A DNA stretch of 64,000 bases, taken from the NCBI GenBank assembly GCA_963841945.1, contig CAWJFC010000029.1:62001-126000 (forward strand). The letters are read 5' to 3'. Of this stretch, positions 26,677-34,481 are shown piece by piece. The stretch is from Acidiflorens sp963841945. Lineage in GTDB: Bacteria; Acidobacteriota; Terriglobia; Terriglobales; Acidobacteriaceae. Made by a program: the position numbers and the translations under genes. Each line of letters starts with the position of its first letter. The first letter of the stretch is position 1. The notes beneath the pieces were generated by a model that saw nothing but the letters and a program-made list of their open reading frames with translations, made no database searches and had not been told where the DNA came from.

Positions 26677-26810
26677 AATTGGGAGGGACTGAGAAGGGGC
26701 GCAAGAGTAACTCAAGTGGGTGCCGGGAGACAACCACGAAGATGCCCTACGTGATAAACAAGGAAGCGTTCGTTTAAGTGCGGACCATCGCGTGGGCTAT
26801 CACACCTTAC

Positions 26811-26828
26811 CGGTGACAATCATCACCG
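26811..26828. promoter_or_regulatory. CRP/FNR-family-like dyad upstream of the HAF protein gene
   Basis: CGGTGACAATCATCACCG: arms CGGTGA and TCACCG separated by six bases, containing the GTGA-N6-TCAC core of CRP-type sites. It lies about 200 bases upstream of the HAF-repeat gene, inside the 350-base spacer after phoU, which otherwise shows no gene. Confidence 0.4.
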
Positions 26829-27026
26829 ACAAATAATCTCATTCCTGATAATCCACAGTTCGTAACCGAATTCCCAGCGTAACGCCTTCACTGGCGCATT
26901 CTCTTTTCTCCTCGCCTCCCGAAGAGCAGTTGCCCACAAACGGGATGCAACACCCCTCAGGCGAGCAGCAACCTTGCAGATTCAAGCGGGCCCTGGCAAG
27001 TCCAAGAAAAAATCATGGAGGGTTAT

Positions 27027-28193
27027 ATGAAACGCATCAGCATTCTGATGTTGGTTCTTCTCGCTTGCTTCGTTCTGGTCGCGTGGCCGCAAGCTGTGGC
27101 CCAGGATAAGTACGTAATTCAGACCTTCGATCCTGTCGTTCCCCCGGGAGGCTGGCTTCCCTACCAGGGAACGCAGGCTCCCGCGATCAACTCGCTCGGG
27201 ACGATCGCCGGTTTCTACTCCGACACGGAATTTGTCTACCACAGCTTCGTCCGCACAAGCGACGGCACTATCACCCTTTTTGACGCTCCCGACGCTGGCA
27301 CGCAGAGTGTGGCCGGATTCGTCCCGACCGCGCTCGGCGTTTTGGGTGGACAAGGCACCTACGCCATCGCCATCAATGATTCCGGAGCCATTACCGGATT
27401 CTATGTCGATATCGCCAACATGCTTCATGGGTTCCTGCGCACTCCCGATGGCACCATTACCGAATTCGACGCTCCGGGCGCGGGCACAGGCACCGGCCTC
27501 GGTACCGAGGCGGCAAACATCGGCAAGGATGGAACGATCGCTGGAACGGTTTATGACAACAGCGGGGTAGCTCACGGCTTCCTGCTCCCTCCGAACGGCA
27601 AGTTCGTCACCTTCAGTGTTGCCGGCGCCGGCACCGGCTCCGGTCAGGGGACAGTTATTGAATGGGCCTCCAGCCTTGCCTCGACGGGTGCGGTCACCGG
27701 TTATTACGTAGACGCCGGCAACGTCATTCATGGCTACGTGCGTGCGCCTCTTGGCGCCATCACCACCTTTGACGCGCCAGGCGCCGGTACGGCCGCCGGG
27801 CAGGGAACCTACTCCTGGAGCATCACCAACGCTGGCGTCGTGACCGCCATGTTTATCGACCCGAATGGCGTAATGCACGGCTACACGCGCACCGCTCATG
27901 GCGTGTTCCGGGTGTTTGATATTCCGGGCGCTGGCCGCGTCTCAGGTCAGGGAACCATCCCGGAGGGCATCAACGCACATGGAGCAGTCATCGGAAACTT
28001 CATCAACACGTACGGCGAGAACCGCGGCTTCCGTCGTGCGTGGGGCGGCTCTGTCAAACGCTTCAGCGTTCCCGCCGCCGGAACTGGCAGCGGCCAGGGC
28101 ACCGTGCCCTTGAGCGACAACGCATCTGGGATGACAACCGGCTCCTACTTCGACAACAACTTCGGTCTTCACGGCTTCGTCATCACCTTCTAG
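27027..28193 (+). CDS. Secreted HAF-repeat protein
   Basis: 388 residues. GGAGGG six bases before ATG 27027 decides this start over the ATG at 27015. Signal peptide ILMLVLLACFVLVAWPQAVA. The body is about seven 45-50-residue repeats of the type G.I.GFYxDxxNxxHGFxRTPDGTITxFDAPGAGTGxGxGT, the HAF extracellular-repeat family seen in Acidobacteriota and some Proteobacteria. Likely a beta-propeller at the cell surface or secreted; function unknown. It ends with a strong terminator. A CRP-like dyad lies in its upstream region. Confidence 0.85.
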   Translation: MKRISILMLVLLACFVLVAWPQAVAQDKYVIQTFDPVVPPGGWLPYQGTQAPAINSLGTIAGFYSDTEFVYHSFVRTSDGTITLFDAPDAGTQSVAGFVPTALGVLGGQGTYAIAINDSGAITGFYVDIANMLHGFLRTPDGTITEFDAPGAGTGTGLGTEAANIGKDGTIAGTVYDNSGVAHGFLLPPNGKFVTFSVAGAGTGSGQGTVIEWASSLASTGAVTGYYVDAGNVIHGYVRAPLGAITTFDAPGAGTAAGQGTYSWSITNAGVVTAMFIDPNGVMHGYTRTAHGVFRVFDIPGAGRVSGQGTIPEGINAHGAVIGNFINTYGENRGFRRAWGGSVKRFSVPAAGTGSGQGTVPLSDNASGMTTGSYFDNNFGLHGFVITF

Positions 28194-28213
28194 CCGACTC
28201 GACCTTCAATCCA

Positions 28214-28244
28214 GGCCGCCCGAAACTTGGGGCGGCCCGTTTTT
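28214..28244 (+). terminator. Rho-independent terminator of the HAF gene
   Basis: GGCCGCCC (28214-28221), loop GAAACTTG, GGGCGGCC (28230-28237), then CGTTTTT. Perfect 8-bp stem, 20 bases after the stop. Confidence 0.85.
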
Positions 28245-28254
28245 CTGCCCAAGC

Positions 28255-28452
28255 GAAAGCGATCGCAGCGAAGCCCGCGCAATCGCCATTTTCGCGGCCA
28301 CCGGCGCGTTTCTCCGGTTGGCTCCCGGCGGTTACAAAGCCAAGCTCGTCGAGGAAGCTCACAAGATTTGATGCGAGTCCTCTCAAGTCTACGAAGTGCA
28401 ATTCCCCGACAAGAAAAACGGAAAGTTCGAGGTCATCGGACAGCTCGAATAA
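28255..28452 (+). pseudogene. Orphan gene remnant with one in-frame TGA
   Basis: One frame reads a plausible protein end: ATGAFLRLAPGGYKAKLVEE AHKI, stop (TGA at 28369-28371), then CESSQVYEVQFPDKKNGK FEVIGQLE and TAA at 28450. Both sides have good codon usage and protein-like composition, but no start codon or domain is evident. It lies between a terminator and the FGE-like gene. Probably a decayed gene; a readthrough or selenocysteine reading has no support. Confidence 0.35.
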
Positions 28453-28513
28453 CATCTTTTCGGTCGGGTGTCGACGCTAACCTCGTCGGCGTAGAGTCGT
28501 CTAACGTGGAACC

Positions 28514-29566
28514 ATGTACCTGCCAAACACAGTCCTCGCGCTGGTGATCGGCGCTCATTTCCTGCTCCCGACCGCTCGCGCCCAATCGGGCGGACCTCCG
28601 CAAGCGCCTTCTCAGAACTCTACTCAAATATCGCGTGACAGACTCCAGGCCTATCGCGACTCCCTCGCCTCCGGCGGCAACGGTCCTGAAATGATCGTCC
28701 TGCCCGCTGGCAAGTTCGCCATGGGCAGCCCCAATGACGAAGCCGGTCGCGAAGAAAATGAAGGTCCCATCCACAACGTCAGCATCCACAGCTTCGCCCT
28801 CGGAAAGTATCCCGTCACCCGCGCCGAGTTCGCCCGGTTCGCCGCCGCCACCGGCTACAGAACCGACGCCGAGAAAAACACTCCCATCCCCTTCCAGCCC
28901 GCCGAACTTGGCGTGCCGGTCGCCTGTTTCGCCTATAAGGGCGGTCAGGATTACGGCTGGAAACCCGGCAGCAGTTGGCGCGATCCCGGCTATGCGCAGG
29001 CCGAGAATGAGCCCGTCACATGCCTGAGCTGGAACGACGCTCGCGCTTACGTCAATTGGCTTTCGCGCGAAACCGGTAAACCCTACCGCCTGCCCACCGC
29101 CGCCGAAATGGAATACGCCATCCGGGCCAGTTCCTCTACTCCCTATCCCTGGGGCTCCAATCCCGAAGATGTTTGTCGATACGGAAATGTACGCGACCTA
29201 ACCGCCAACGCCCGCTTTCCGCAATGGAAAAAAGGTGTCTCCTGCAACGATGGCGCTCTCTTCACCTCGCCCGTTGGCCGCTATCGTCCCAACCCGTTTG
29301 GTCTATTCGATACCGTCGGCAATGTCGAGGTTTGGACCGCCGACTGCGGCTTCGGAAACTACGATTCCGCTCCCTCCGACGGCTCCGCCCAGCTCTCTCC
29401 CGCCTGTGAGCGTCATACCCTGCGTGGCTCCTCCTGGAACTTCTCATCAGCCAGCTTTCGCTCCGCCCATCGTGAGAATCCCCCCTCTTCGGGCCGCAGC
29501 TTCGACACGGGATTACGCGTCGCCGAGGATCTCCCTAACGCCGCAAACACAGCCCCCACCCAATAA
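28514..29566 (+). CDS. Formylglycine-generating-enzyme (SUMF1) family protein, catalytic Cys absent
   Basis: 350 residues with signal peptide (VLALVIGAHFLLPTARA). FGE-sulfatase fold: MIVLPAGKFAMGSPNDEAGR, FALGKYPVTRAEFARFAAAT, PVTCLSWNDARAYVNWLS, YRLPTAAEMEYAIRASSS, YPWGSNPED, NPFGLFDTVGNVEVWTADC and the C-terminal HTLRGSSWNFSSASFRSAHR. In true FGEs the last block is RGGSWxCxxxxCR; here Phe and Phe occupy the two Cys positions, so formylglycine generation is unlikely. More likely a binding or other member of the C-type-lectin-like superfamily. Alone, with a degraded fragment upstream. Confidence 0.8.
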   Translation: MYLPNTVLALVIGAHFLLPTARAQSGGPPQAPSQNSTQISRDRLQAYRDSLASGGNGPEMIVLPAGKFAMGSPNDEAGREENEGPIHNVSIHSFALGKYPVTRAEFARFAAATGYRTDAEKNTPIPFQPAELGVPVACFAYKGGQDYGWKPGSSWRDPGYAQAENEPVTCLSWNDARAYVNWLSRETGKPYRLPTAAEMEYAIRASSSTPYPWGSNPEDVCRYGNVRDLTANARFPQWKKGVSCNDGALFTSPVGRYRPNPFGLFDTVGNVEVWTADCGFGNYDSAPSDGSAQLSPACERHTLRGSSWNFSSASFRSAHRENPPSSGRSFDTGLRVAEDLPNAANTAPTQ

Positions 29567-29596
29567 CCGCAATCGCGATCTCCTCGACCGTCCGCG

Positions 29597-29623
29597 AAAA
29601 AGAGAGTCGTTCCGCCGACTCTC
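29597..29623 (-). terminator. Rho-independent terminator for the STAS-like gene
   Basis: On the minus strand GAGAGTCG, loop of six, CGACTCTC, followed by TTTTT. Perfect 8-bp stem about 160 bases beyond the stop at 29787. The preceding 160 bases hold no gene. Confidence 0.65.
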
Positions 29624-29786
29624 CCGCGTCCCCGCCGCAGGCAGAGGGATGCCGCTGGGTGCAGTATTTATCGATGTTCTGCAAGGGAACTGCGGCGACG
29701 TTACAAGAATGTCCACATGGGCAACAAGGAAGCCTTCCTCTGAAAAACAGCGGCGTGGGTTATAACTTCGCCCGCCGGAAACGACT

Positions 29787-30254
29787 TCAAATAAAGGGCC
29801 GTTGACGCTCAGGATAGGAGAATGCAGGGCGGCGGTGCGGGCCTTCAGTTGACAGGGTAAAACTCTGGACGTTCCACGCCATCAAACGATACGCCTCGTC
29901 CAGCGTGCGAACGACTTGCAACTCGGGACGAGTCTTCTCGCCGAGGATTTGGAACATCCGCACCAATCCGTAGATGAAGGTTTGCGGAACCACGACCACC
30001 CGCATGTATCCAGCTGGCACGGCCGGCGGAGCCGCTGCCACTTGCCTGATCGCGTTGCCCGCAACTTCAAACTCCGTCACTTGCGACAAGTCAAGAATCG
30101 CCCGACATGGCGGACGGGAAGCCATGTATTTGGACGCGGCCGCGAATAACTCCAACAGAACCGCTCCGGTCAGCGGCCCTTCCAGCGTCCCCCGTAGGAT
30201 GTTGTTCTTCTTGTCGAAAGCCAGGGTGATATTCGGCTCTCTATAGCATGTCAC
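29787..30254 (-). CDS. STAS/SpoIIAA-like single-domain protein
   Basis: 155 residues. Pattern ITLAFDKKNNILRGTLEGPL, CRAILDLSQVTEFEVAGNAI, RVVVVPQTFIYGLVRMFQIL, LQVVRTLDEAYRLMAW: alternating beta strands and helices with LDLSxV as in STAS folds. It is a paralog in style of the gene at 36919 (LVDATAVTGSDVSVEEAKRI). In Acidobacteriota such proteins are frequent and uncharacterised; a partner-switching role is possible. No phosphoacceptor Ser can be named with certainty. Confidence 0.6.
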   Translation of the reverse strand: MTCYREPNITLAFDKKNNILRGTLEGPLTGAVLLELFAAASKYMASRPPCRAILDLSQVTEFEVAGNAIRQVAAAPPAVPAGYMRVVVVPQTFIYGLVRMFQILGEKTRPELQVVRTLDEAYRLMAWNVQSFTLSTEGPHRRPAFSYPERQRPFI

Positions 30255-30463
30255 AAGCGTGCGTGGAACGCTGTGATCTCCGTCAGGCTCGACGCATTTC
30301 GACGAACCTCAGGAATTGCCGACGCCACGGCGATCTCTCCCATCGACAAAAATGCGCCAGTCCCGCCGCGCCGCGAAGCTAATTGGCCTGACTCAGCTAT
30401 CGCTCACCTCTTGTTCGCAAGGGCGACCGTATGGATCGGCTCCTCTGTACGCTCAACCGGAAG

Positions 30464-30479
30464 TGTGATCATCGTCACA
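30464..30479. promoter_or_regulatory. Consensus CRP-type site
   Basis: TGTGATCATCGTCACA is a perfect TGTGA-N6-TCACA palindrome, 73 bases before the ATG of the small phosphoacceptor-like gene and 210 bases upstream of the divergent STAS-like gene. The rest of the 297-base spacer shows no gene. A CRP/FNR-family regulator is the expected binder; none is encoded in this window. Confidence 0.6.
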
Positions 30480-30551
30480 TATCCCTGTGCTATCAACTGT
30501 TACGATTTCTGAACATCTGGCCCAAAAGAGGGGTAAGAGTAGGAGTAACAA

Positions 30552-30827
30552 ATGAGGACGGTAGTACAGGAAGCCACCTGCGGCCCGCAGTGTTTGCTCG
30601 CCCATAGCTTCGTCAATAAACTGTCGATTATTGTCGGAGAGTGTGAATTGCTCGACACCCGAGCGAATCCCGAATTCGCGCACCGGTTAAGAGTCATCCG
30701 CCAGACAGCGCTGGATATGGCAGCGCAAATGAACGGTCATCGATGTGAAGTGCGTAGATTGCTTCACGACAACAAACTCGATCACAAAATCGGGAAAAAA
30801 CCGAATGGTAGCGCCCGACTCGGGTGA
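30552..30827 (+). CDS. Small protein resembling a lone HisKA phosphoacceptor domain
   Basis: 91 residues. LLAHSFVNKLSIIVGECELL is close to the H-box of histidine kinases (AHDFNNxLTxIxGxxELL), with His in AHSF, and EFAHRLRVIRQTALDMAAQM would be the second helix of a dimerisation hairpin. No ATPase domain follows; the tail is basic. If real it may act as a phosphotransfer or decoy module. RBS GGAGT lies just upstream. Perfect CRP-type site 73 bases before it. Confidence 0.55.
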   Translation: MRTVVQEATCGPQCLLAHSFVNKLSIIVGECELLDTRANPEFAHRLRVIRQTALDMAAQMNGHRCEVRRLLHDNKLDHKIGKKPNGSARLG

Positions 30828-31083
30828 GATCCGCCCGTTTCCCCAACAAGTCGCGGCATAAGTTCCGAGCCATCCATAAAGCACGCGAAAAGCACCCCAC
30901 TTAATTACGCGACTTAATCTTTCCTGGTGTGTATGCAAGTTTTTGCAACTTACAAAACTTACCTTGATTTTTCTTGCTCGTGTAGGCAAGAAGTAAGATA
31001 ATTTGCGCGAACAAAGAAGGCGGAGAGAACAAAACCTCCCTGCGCTCCCTTTCCGACAAGCGATATTTCCCAGGAGAAATTCG

Positions 31084-31593
31084 ATGAAATTGAAAACCTT
31101 GGCGATAATTACTCTCGTGGTATGGGCCTGCAGCTTGGCTTCGGCGCAGACCGGCACGTTCAATTTCTGGAACAATGCGGGAACGTCCGAATATTGCAAC
31201 TACATTGTCATCGACTATAACCAGGGCGGCGTCGTTGCCGGCTATGAGGACCTCGTGGCGTGCGGGCTCGACTACAATGCCCCGGTCGTGGGCTACGACG
31301 GCACCCTCCCCGGTTACGGGAAGGGCATCATCATTGGCGACGGCATCTACGACGCCGAATATGGCTCGTTCACCGGGTTACAGTGGACGGTGTGGTTATC
31401 CGACACGTCCAGCAAGAGGACGAAATCGGGACACTTTACCGGCAAGTACGGCTGGCTCGGCGTTGCTGGCAGCTACACTGGCACCTACTTCGGCGACAAC
31501 TACGGCTATATGACCATCGGTTCTCACGACAACGGCGAAGTTGCCGGCCACACGACCAATGCCGGCAAACTGCCGCAGAAGCTGAGAAAGTAA
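31084..31593 (+). CDS. Secreted protein of unknown function
   Basis: 169 residues from ATG 31084, with AGGAGAAA seven bases upstream. Signal LAIITLVVWACSLASA followed by TGTFNFWNNAGTSEYCNYIV. The mature part is rich in Gly, Tyr and Asp with two Cys (EYCNYIVID ... VACGLDYN), probably one disulfide and a beta-rich fold. No family recognised. It is followed by a terminator, so monocistronic. Confidence 0.7.
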   Translation: MKLKTLAIITLVVWACSLASAQTGTFNFWNNAGTSEYCNYIVIDYNQGGVVAGYEDLVACGLDYNAPVVGYDGTLPGYGKGIIIGDGIYDAEYGSFTGLQWTVWLSDTSSKRTKSGHFTGKYGWLGVAGSYTGTYFGDNYGYMTIGSHDNGEVAGHTTNAGKLPQKLRK

Positions 31594-31625
31594 CCAAGCT
31601 GATTAGTGAGCCTTACTCACAGCTA

Positions 31626-31656
31626 AGCCGCCCGCTGTCTGGGCGGCTTTCTTTTT
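31626..31656 (+). terminator. Rho-independent terminator
   Basis: AGCCGCCC, loop GCTGTCT, GGGCGGCT, then TTCTTTTT. 8-bp perfect stem, 33 bases after the stop of the secreted-protein gene. Confidence 0.9.
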
Positions 31657-31751
31657 GCACCTGGAAGGTGGCCATGGAAGGCCCTTTCGATACTAACCAG
31701 TAAACAGTCACGAATAGCGTAAACTGTCCCGCGCATCCTATTCTCGAGGCA

Positions 31752-32924
31752 ATGTTCTCCACGCGCACAAACTGGCATCTGGCTCCGAACGATCTCACTC
31801 GCGTCCTGCAAGAAGTCCGCGCTTCCGGGCAGCAAATCTTCGACCTCACCATCTCCAATCCCACTGAGGCCGGAGTTTCTCCCGACGCCGAATCGGTTCT
31901 CCATGCCCTCGTCCATCCCGACGCGCTCCACTACGATCCGCAGCCGCGAGGGCTGCTTTCCGCTCGCCAAGCCGTTTGCCGTTACTATCGCGAAGCCCAT
32001 CGTGTCTTCGACCTCGATCCCGAACAGGTCGTTCTCACCACCAGCACCAGCGAGGCCTATTCCTACGTCTTCCGCCTCCTCTGCAATCCTGGCGACGAGA
32101 TCCTCGTCCCAAAACCCAGCTATCCGCTCTTTGAGTTCTTAGCCGACCTCTCCGACGTCAAGCTCGTCCCGTATCCGCTTCTCTACGATCACGGATGGCA
32201 AATCGACTTCGACTCGCTCTACAAAGCAACCTCATCAAGGACGCGTGCCGTGATCCTGGTCCATCCCAACAATCCCACCGGCTCGTACGTCTCCGAACTG
32301 GAAACCTCCGCGCTCAACGCCTTCTGCCGCGATCACGCCACAGCGCTCATCGTCGACGAAGTCTTCCTGGATTATGCGCACGACGGCGAGCCGCGTCCCA
32401 GCTTCGCCGCCAACACCGACGCGCTCACCTTCACGCTCAGCGGCATCTCCAAGATTTCCGCTCTCCCGCAGATGAAGTTCGGTTGGGTCGTAACCAGCGG
32501 GCCGGCGCAGGCCGTAGCCGAATCCAGCGCTCGTCTGGAGATCATCGCCGATACCTATCTCTCTATGAACGCGCCTATCCAATTTGCCGCGCCCATGTTC
32601 CTCGATCTGCGCAAATCCATCCAGCCAATCCTCCTCGATCGCTTACGGACGAATCTGTCGGAACTAGACCGCCAACTGGTCTCACATCCGGCCTGCGCGC
32701 GCCTGCAAGTCGAAGGCGGATGGTACGCAGTTCTGCGCGTCCCCGCCCTCGAAACCGACGAGGATCTCGCCATCCGCCTGCTCCGTCATGCGCAAGTCTC
32801 CGTTCATCCCGGACACTTCTACGACTTCCCCTCCGAAGGTCATCTGATCCTCAGTCTCATCACCGAGCCGCCCATCTTCTCCGAGGGCCTCGCGCGCCTG
32901 CTCAAGCTGATATCCAAAGACTAG
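31752..32924 (+). CDS. PLP-dependent aminotransferase class I/II
   Basis: 390 residues. FDLTISNPTEAG near the N-terminus, TTSTSEAYSYVFRLLC, VILVHPNNPTGSYVSELE (PNNPTG), VDEVFLDYA and the PLP lysine in LSGISKISALPQMKFGWVV, then the C-terminal domain. Fold type I aminotransferase, AspC/DapL-like. The specific amino acid is not predictable. Adjacent to a glycosylasparaginase, so possibly in aspartate/asparagine metabolism, but that link is weak. Confidence 0.88.
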   Translation: MFSTRTNWHLAPNDLTRVLQEVRASGQQIFDLTISNPTEAGVSPDAESVLHALVHPDALHYDPQPRGLLSARQAVCRYYREAHRVFDLDPEQVVLTTSTSEAYSYVFRLLCNPGDEILVPKPSYPLFEFLADLSDVKLVPYPLLYDHGWQIDFDSLYKATSSRTRAVILVHPNNPTGSYVSELETSALNAFCRDHATALIVDEVFLDYAHDGEPRPSFAANTDALTFTLSGISKISALPQMKFGWVVTSGPAQAVAESSARLEIIADTYLSMNAPIQFAAPMFLDLRKSIQPILLDRLRTNLSELDRQLVSHPACARLQVEGGWYAVLRVPALETDEDLAIRLLRHAQVSVHPGHFYDFPSEGHLILSLITEPPIFSEGLARLLKLISKD

Positions 32925-33027
32925 AAGCGATCTCGCGGAGCATTCGTTGGTTGAAATCGGTTGTCCGCGCCAGAGCGCTATCAACCCGCATGGTATCCTT
33001 TCTCCGTTTCATGCGCAGGGAGCCTTA

Positions 33028-34242
33028 ATGTCCATTACTCGCCGGGGATTCATCGAATCCGCAGTCGTCGCATCGCTAGCCTCCAACCTCAACGCCTCAC
33101 CGCAGGCTTCTAACACCGCGCCGGGCCAGCAAAGTGGCAAAAAGCCGATCATGATCTGCGCCCACAACGGCCTCAACTATCTTGACGATGGCTTCGCCTT
33201 CCTCAAGAGCGGTGGGGACACACTCGATGCCGCGATCCGAGTGGTCAAAGGTCCGGAGAACGATCCGAACGATACCAGCGTCGGTCTCGGAGGCCTCCCG
33301 AATGAAGAAGGCGTGGTCGAACTGGACGCATGCTGCATGCACGGTCCAACCCGCCGCGCGGGCGCAGTCGGGGGTGTCCGCAACATCAAGAATGTTTCCA
33401 TGGTTGCGAAGGCCGTCATGGATCACACCGGACACGTCATGCTGGTCGGCGAAGGCGCTGAGCGCTTCGCCGTCGCCGTCGGCTTTCCCCGCGAGAACCT
33501 ACTCACCGAACACTCCCGCAAGATCTGGCTGCTCTGGAAGGAGAACAACTCGAACCAGGATTGGTGGGGACCAGGGCTAGACGATCCGAGATGGAAGGGA
33601 CCCGCGACTTCCACTGAGCCACAGTCAGAGCTGTGGCAGGAGCGCATTCGGCGTCTTGATGAACGCGCGGCCGCGCTCGGCATTGAGCCGGAATTCCGCA
33701 TGGCCGCAATTCGCCGCGTCATCTTTCCACCCACCGGCACCATCCATTGTTCCGCACTCAACGAGAAAGGTGAAATTTCCGGTATCACTACAACCAGCGG
33801 GCTAGCCTTCAAGATTCCCGGCCGGGTGGGCGATTCGCCCATCATCGGCGCCGGCTGCTACACCGATCAGGACGTAGGTTCTGCCGGCGCCACCGGCAGC
33901 GGGGAAGAGAACATCAAGGTAGCCGGGGCCCACACCATCGTCGAGAACCTGCGCCACGGCATGTCCCCCCACGACGCCGGTATGGACGCTCTCAAGCGCA
34001 TCGTCCGCAACTACAACGGCGATATGAAAAAGCTCAAGTTCGTCGACATGACGTATTACATCCTGCGCAAAGATGGCGCGTATGCGGGCGTGTCTCTGTG
34101 GGAGGGCTACGAGGAAGGTAAGCCGCACACGATCGCGGTACACGACGGCACGCGCAGGTCGGAGGTCACGACGCCGCTGTTCAAAGGTTACTCGCAGGAT
34201 TTTCCAGCTGTTCCTACATTGCCTGATGAGGCAGGGAAGTAG
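33028..34242 (+). CDS. Glycosylasparaginase (N4-(beta-GlcNAc)-L-asparaginase) family, Tat-exported
   Basis: 404 residues from ATG 33028 (AGGGAG eight bases upstream). Twin-arginine signal SITRRGFIESAVVASLASNL. Motifs TLDAAIRVVKGPENDPNDTS and GRVGDSPIIGAGCYTDQDV followed by GATGSGEENIKVAGAHTIVE are of the Ntn-hydrolase AGA family, which self-cleaves before a catalytic Thr. The expected HDT|IG motif reads PTGTIHCSAL, so the P1 residue is Gly rather than Asp. Self-processing may still occur at the same Thr. Would cleave GlcNAc-Asn from glycopeptides in the periplasm, if active. Confidence 0.85.
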   Translation: MSITRRGFIESAVVASLASNLNASPQASNTAPGQQSGKKPIMICAHNGLNYLDDGFAFLKSGGDTLDAAIRVVKGPENDPNDTSVGLGGLPNEEGVVELDACCMHGPTRRAGAVGGVRNIKNVSMVAKAVMDHTGHVMLVGEGAERFAVAVGFPRENLLTEHSRKIWLLWKENNSNQDWWGPGLDDPRWKGPATSTEPQSELWQERIRRLDERAAALGIEPEFRMAAIRRVIFPPTGTIHCSALNEKGEISGITTTSGLAFKIPGRVGDSPIIGAGCYTDQDVGSAGATGSGEENIKVAGAHTIVENLRHGMSPHDAGMDALKRIVRNYNGDMKKLKFVDMTYYILRKDGAYAGVSLWEGYEEGKPHTIAVHDGTRRSEVTTPLFKGYSQDFPAVPTLPDEAGK

Positions 34243-34481
34243 TTCCCACAAACTTCCTGTTCCACGGATCATCGGGGATCATTCAGAGGCGTTATTTTTG
34301 TCCCCTGCGAATCCGCGGCATCCTGCGGGGGATTAAGGTGGGTCGTTCCCGTCGCCTTGCCTACTTTCGTAGGTGGTAGTATGCACGACCGACTTTTCTT
34401 CGCCGGTTTCCAGCGGGTGTACAATTAACTTGTCTAGGATCGCGCTTCACGGAATCTTCTTCCGCGTTCGAGGCTCGAAAC

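Noticed and set aside
26982..27899. 305-residue minus-strand frame opposite the HAF-repeat gene
   Set aside because: The plus frame has signal peptide, RBS and repeats; the antisense pattern only mirrors the repeats.
28369..28371. Selenocysteine codon at the in-frame TGA
   Set aside because: No start codon, no known selenoprotein motif and no convincing SECIS hairpin behind it.
26740..29765. Possible shared RNA element (ACAAGGAAGC...GCGTGGGxTAT) at ~26758 and ~29727
   Set aside because: Similarity is short and no consistent paired stem could be drawn, so not called as a riboswitch.
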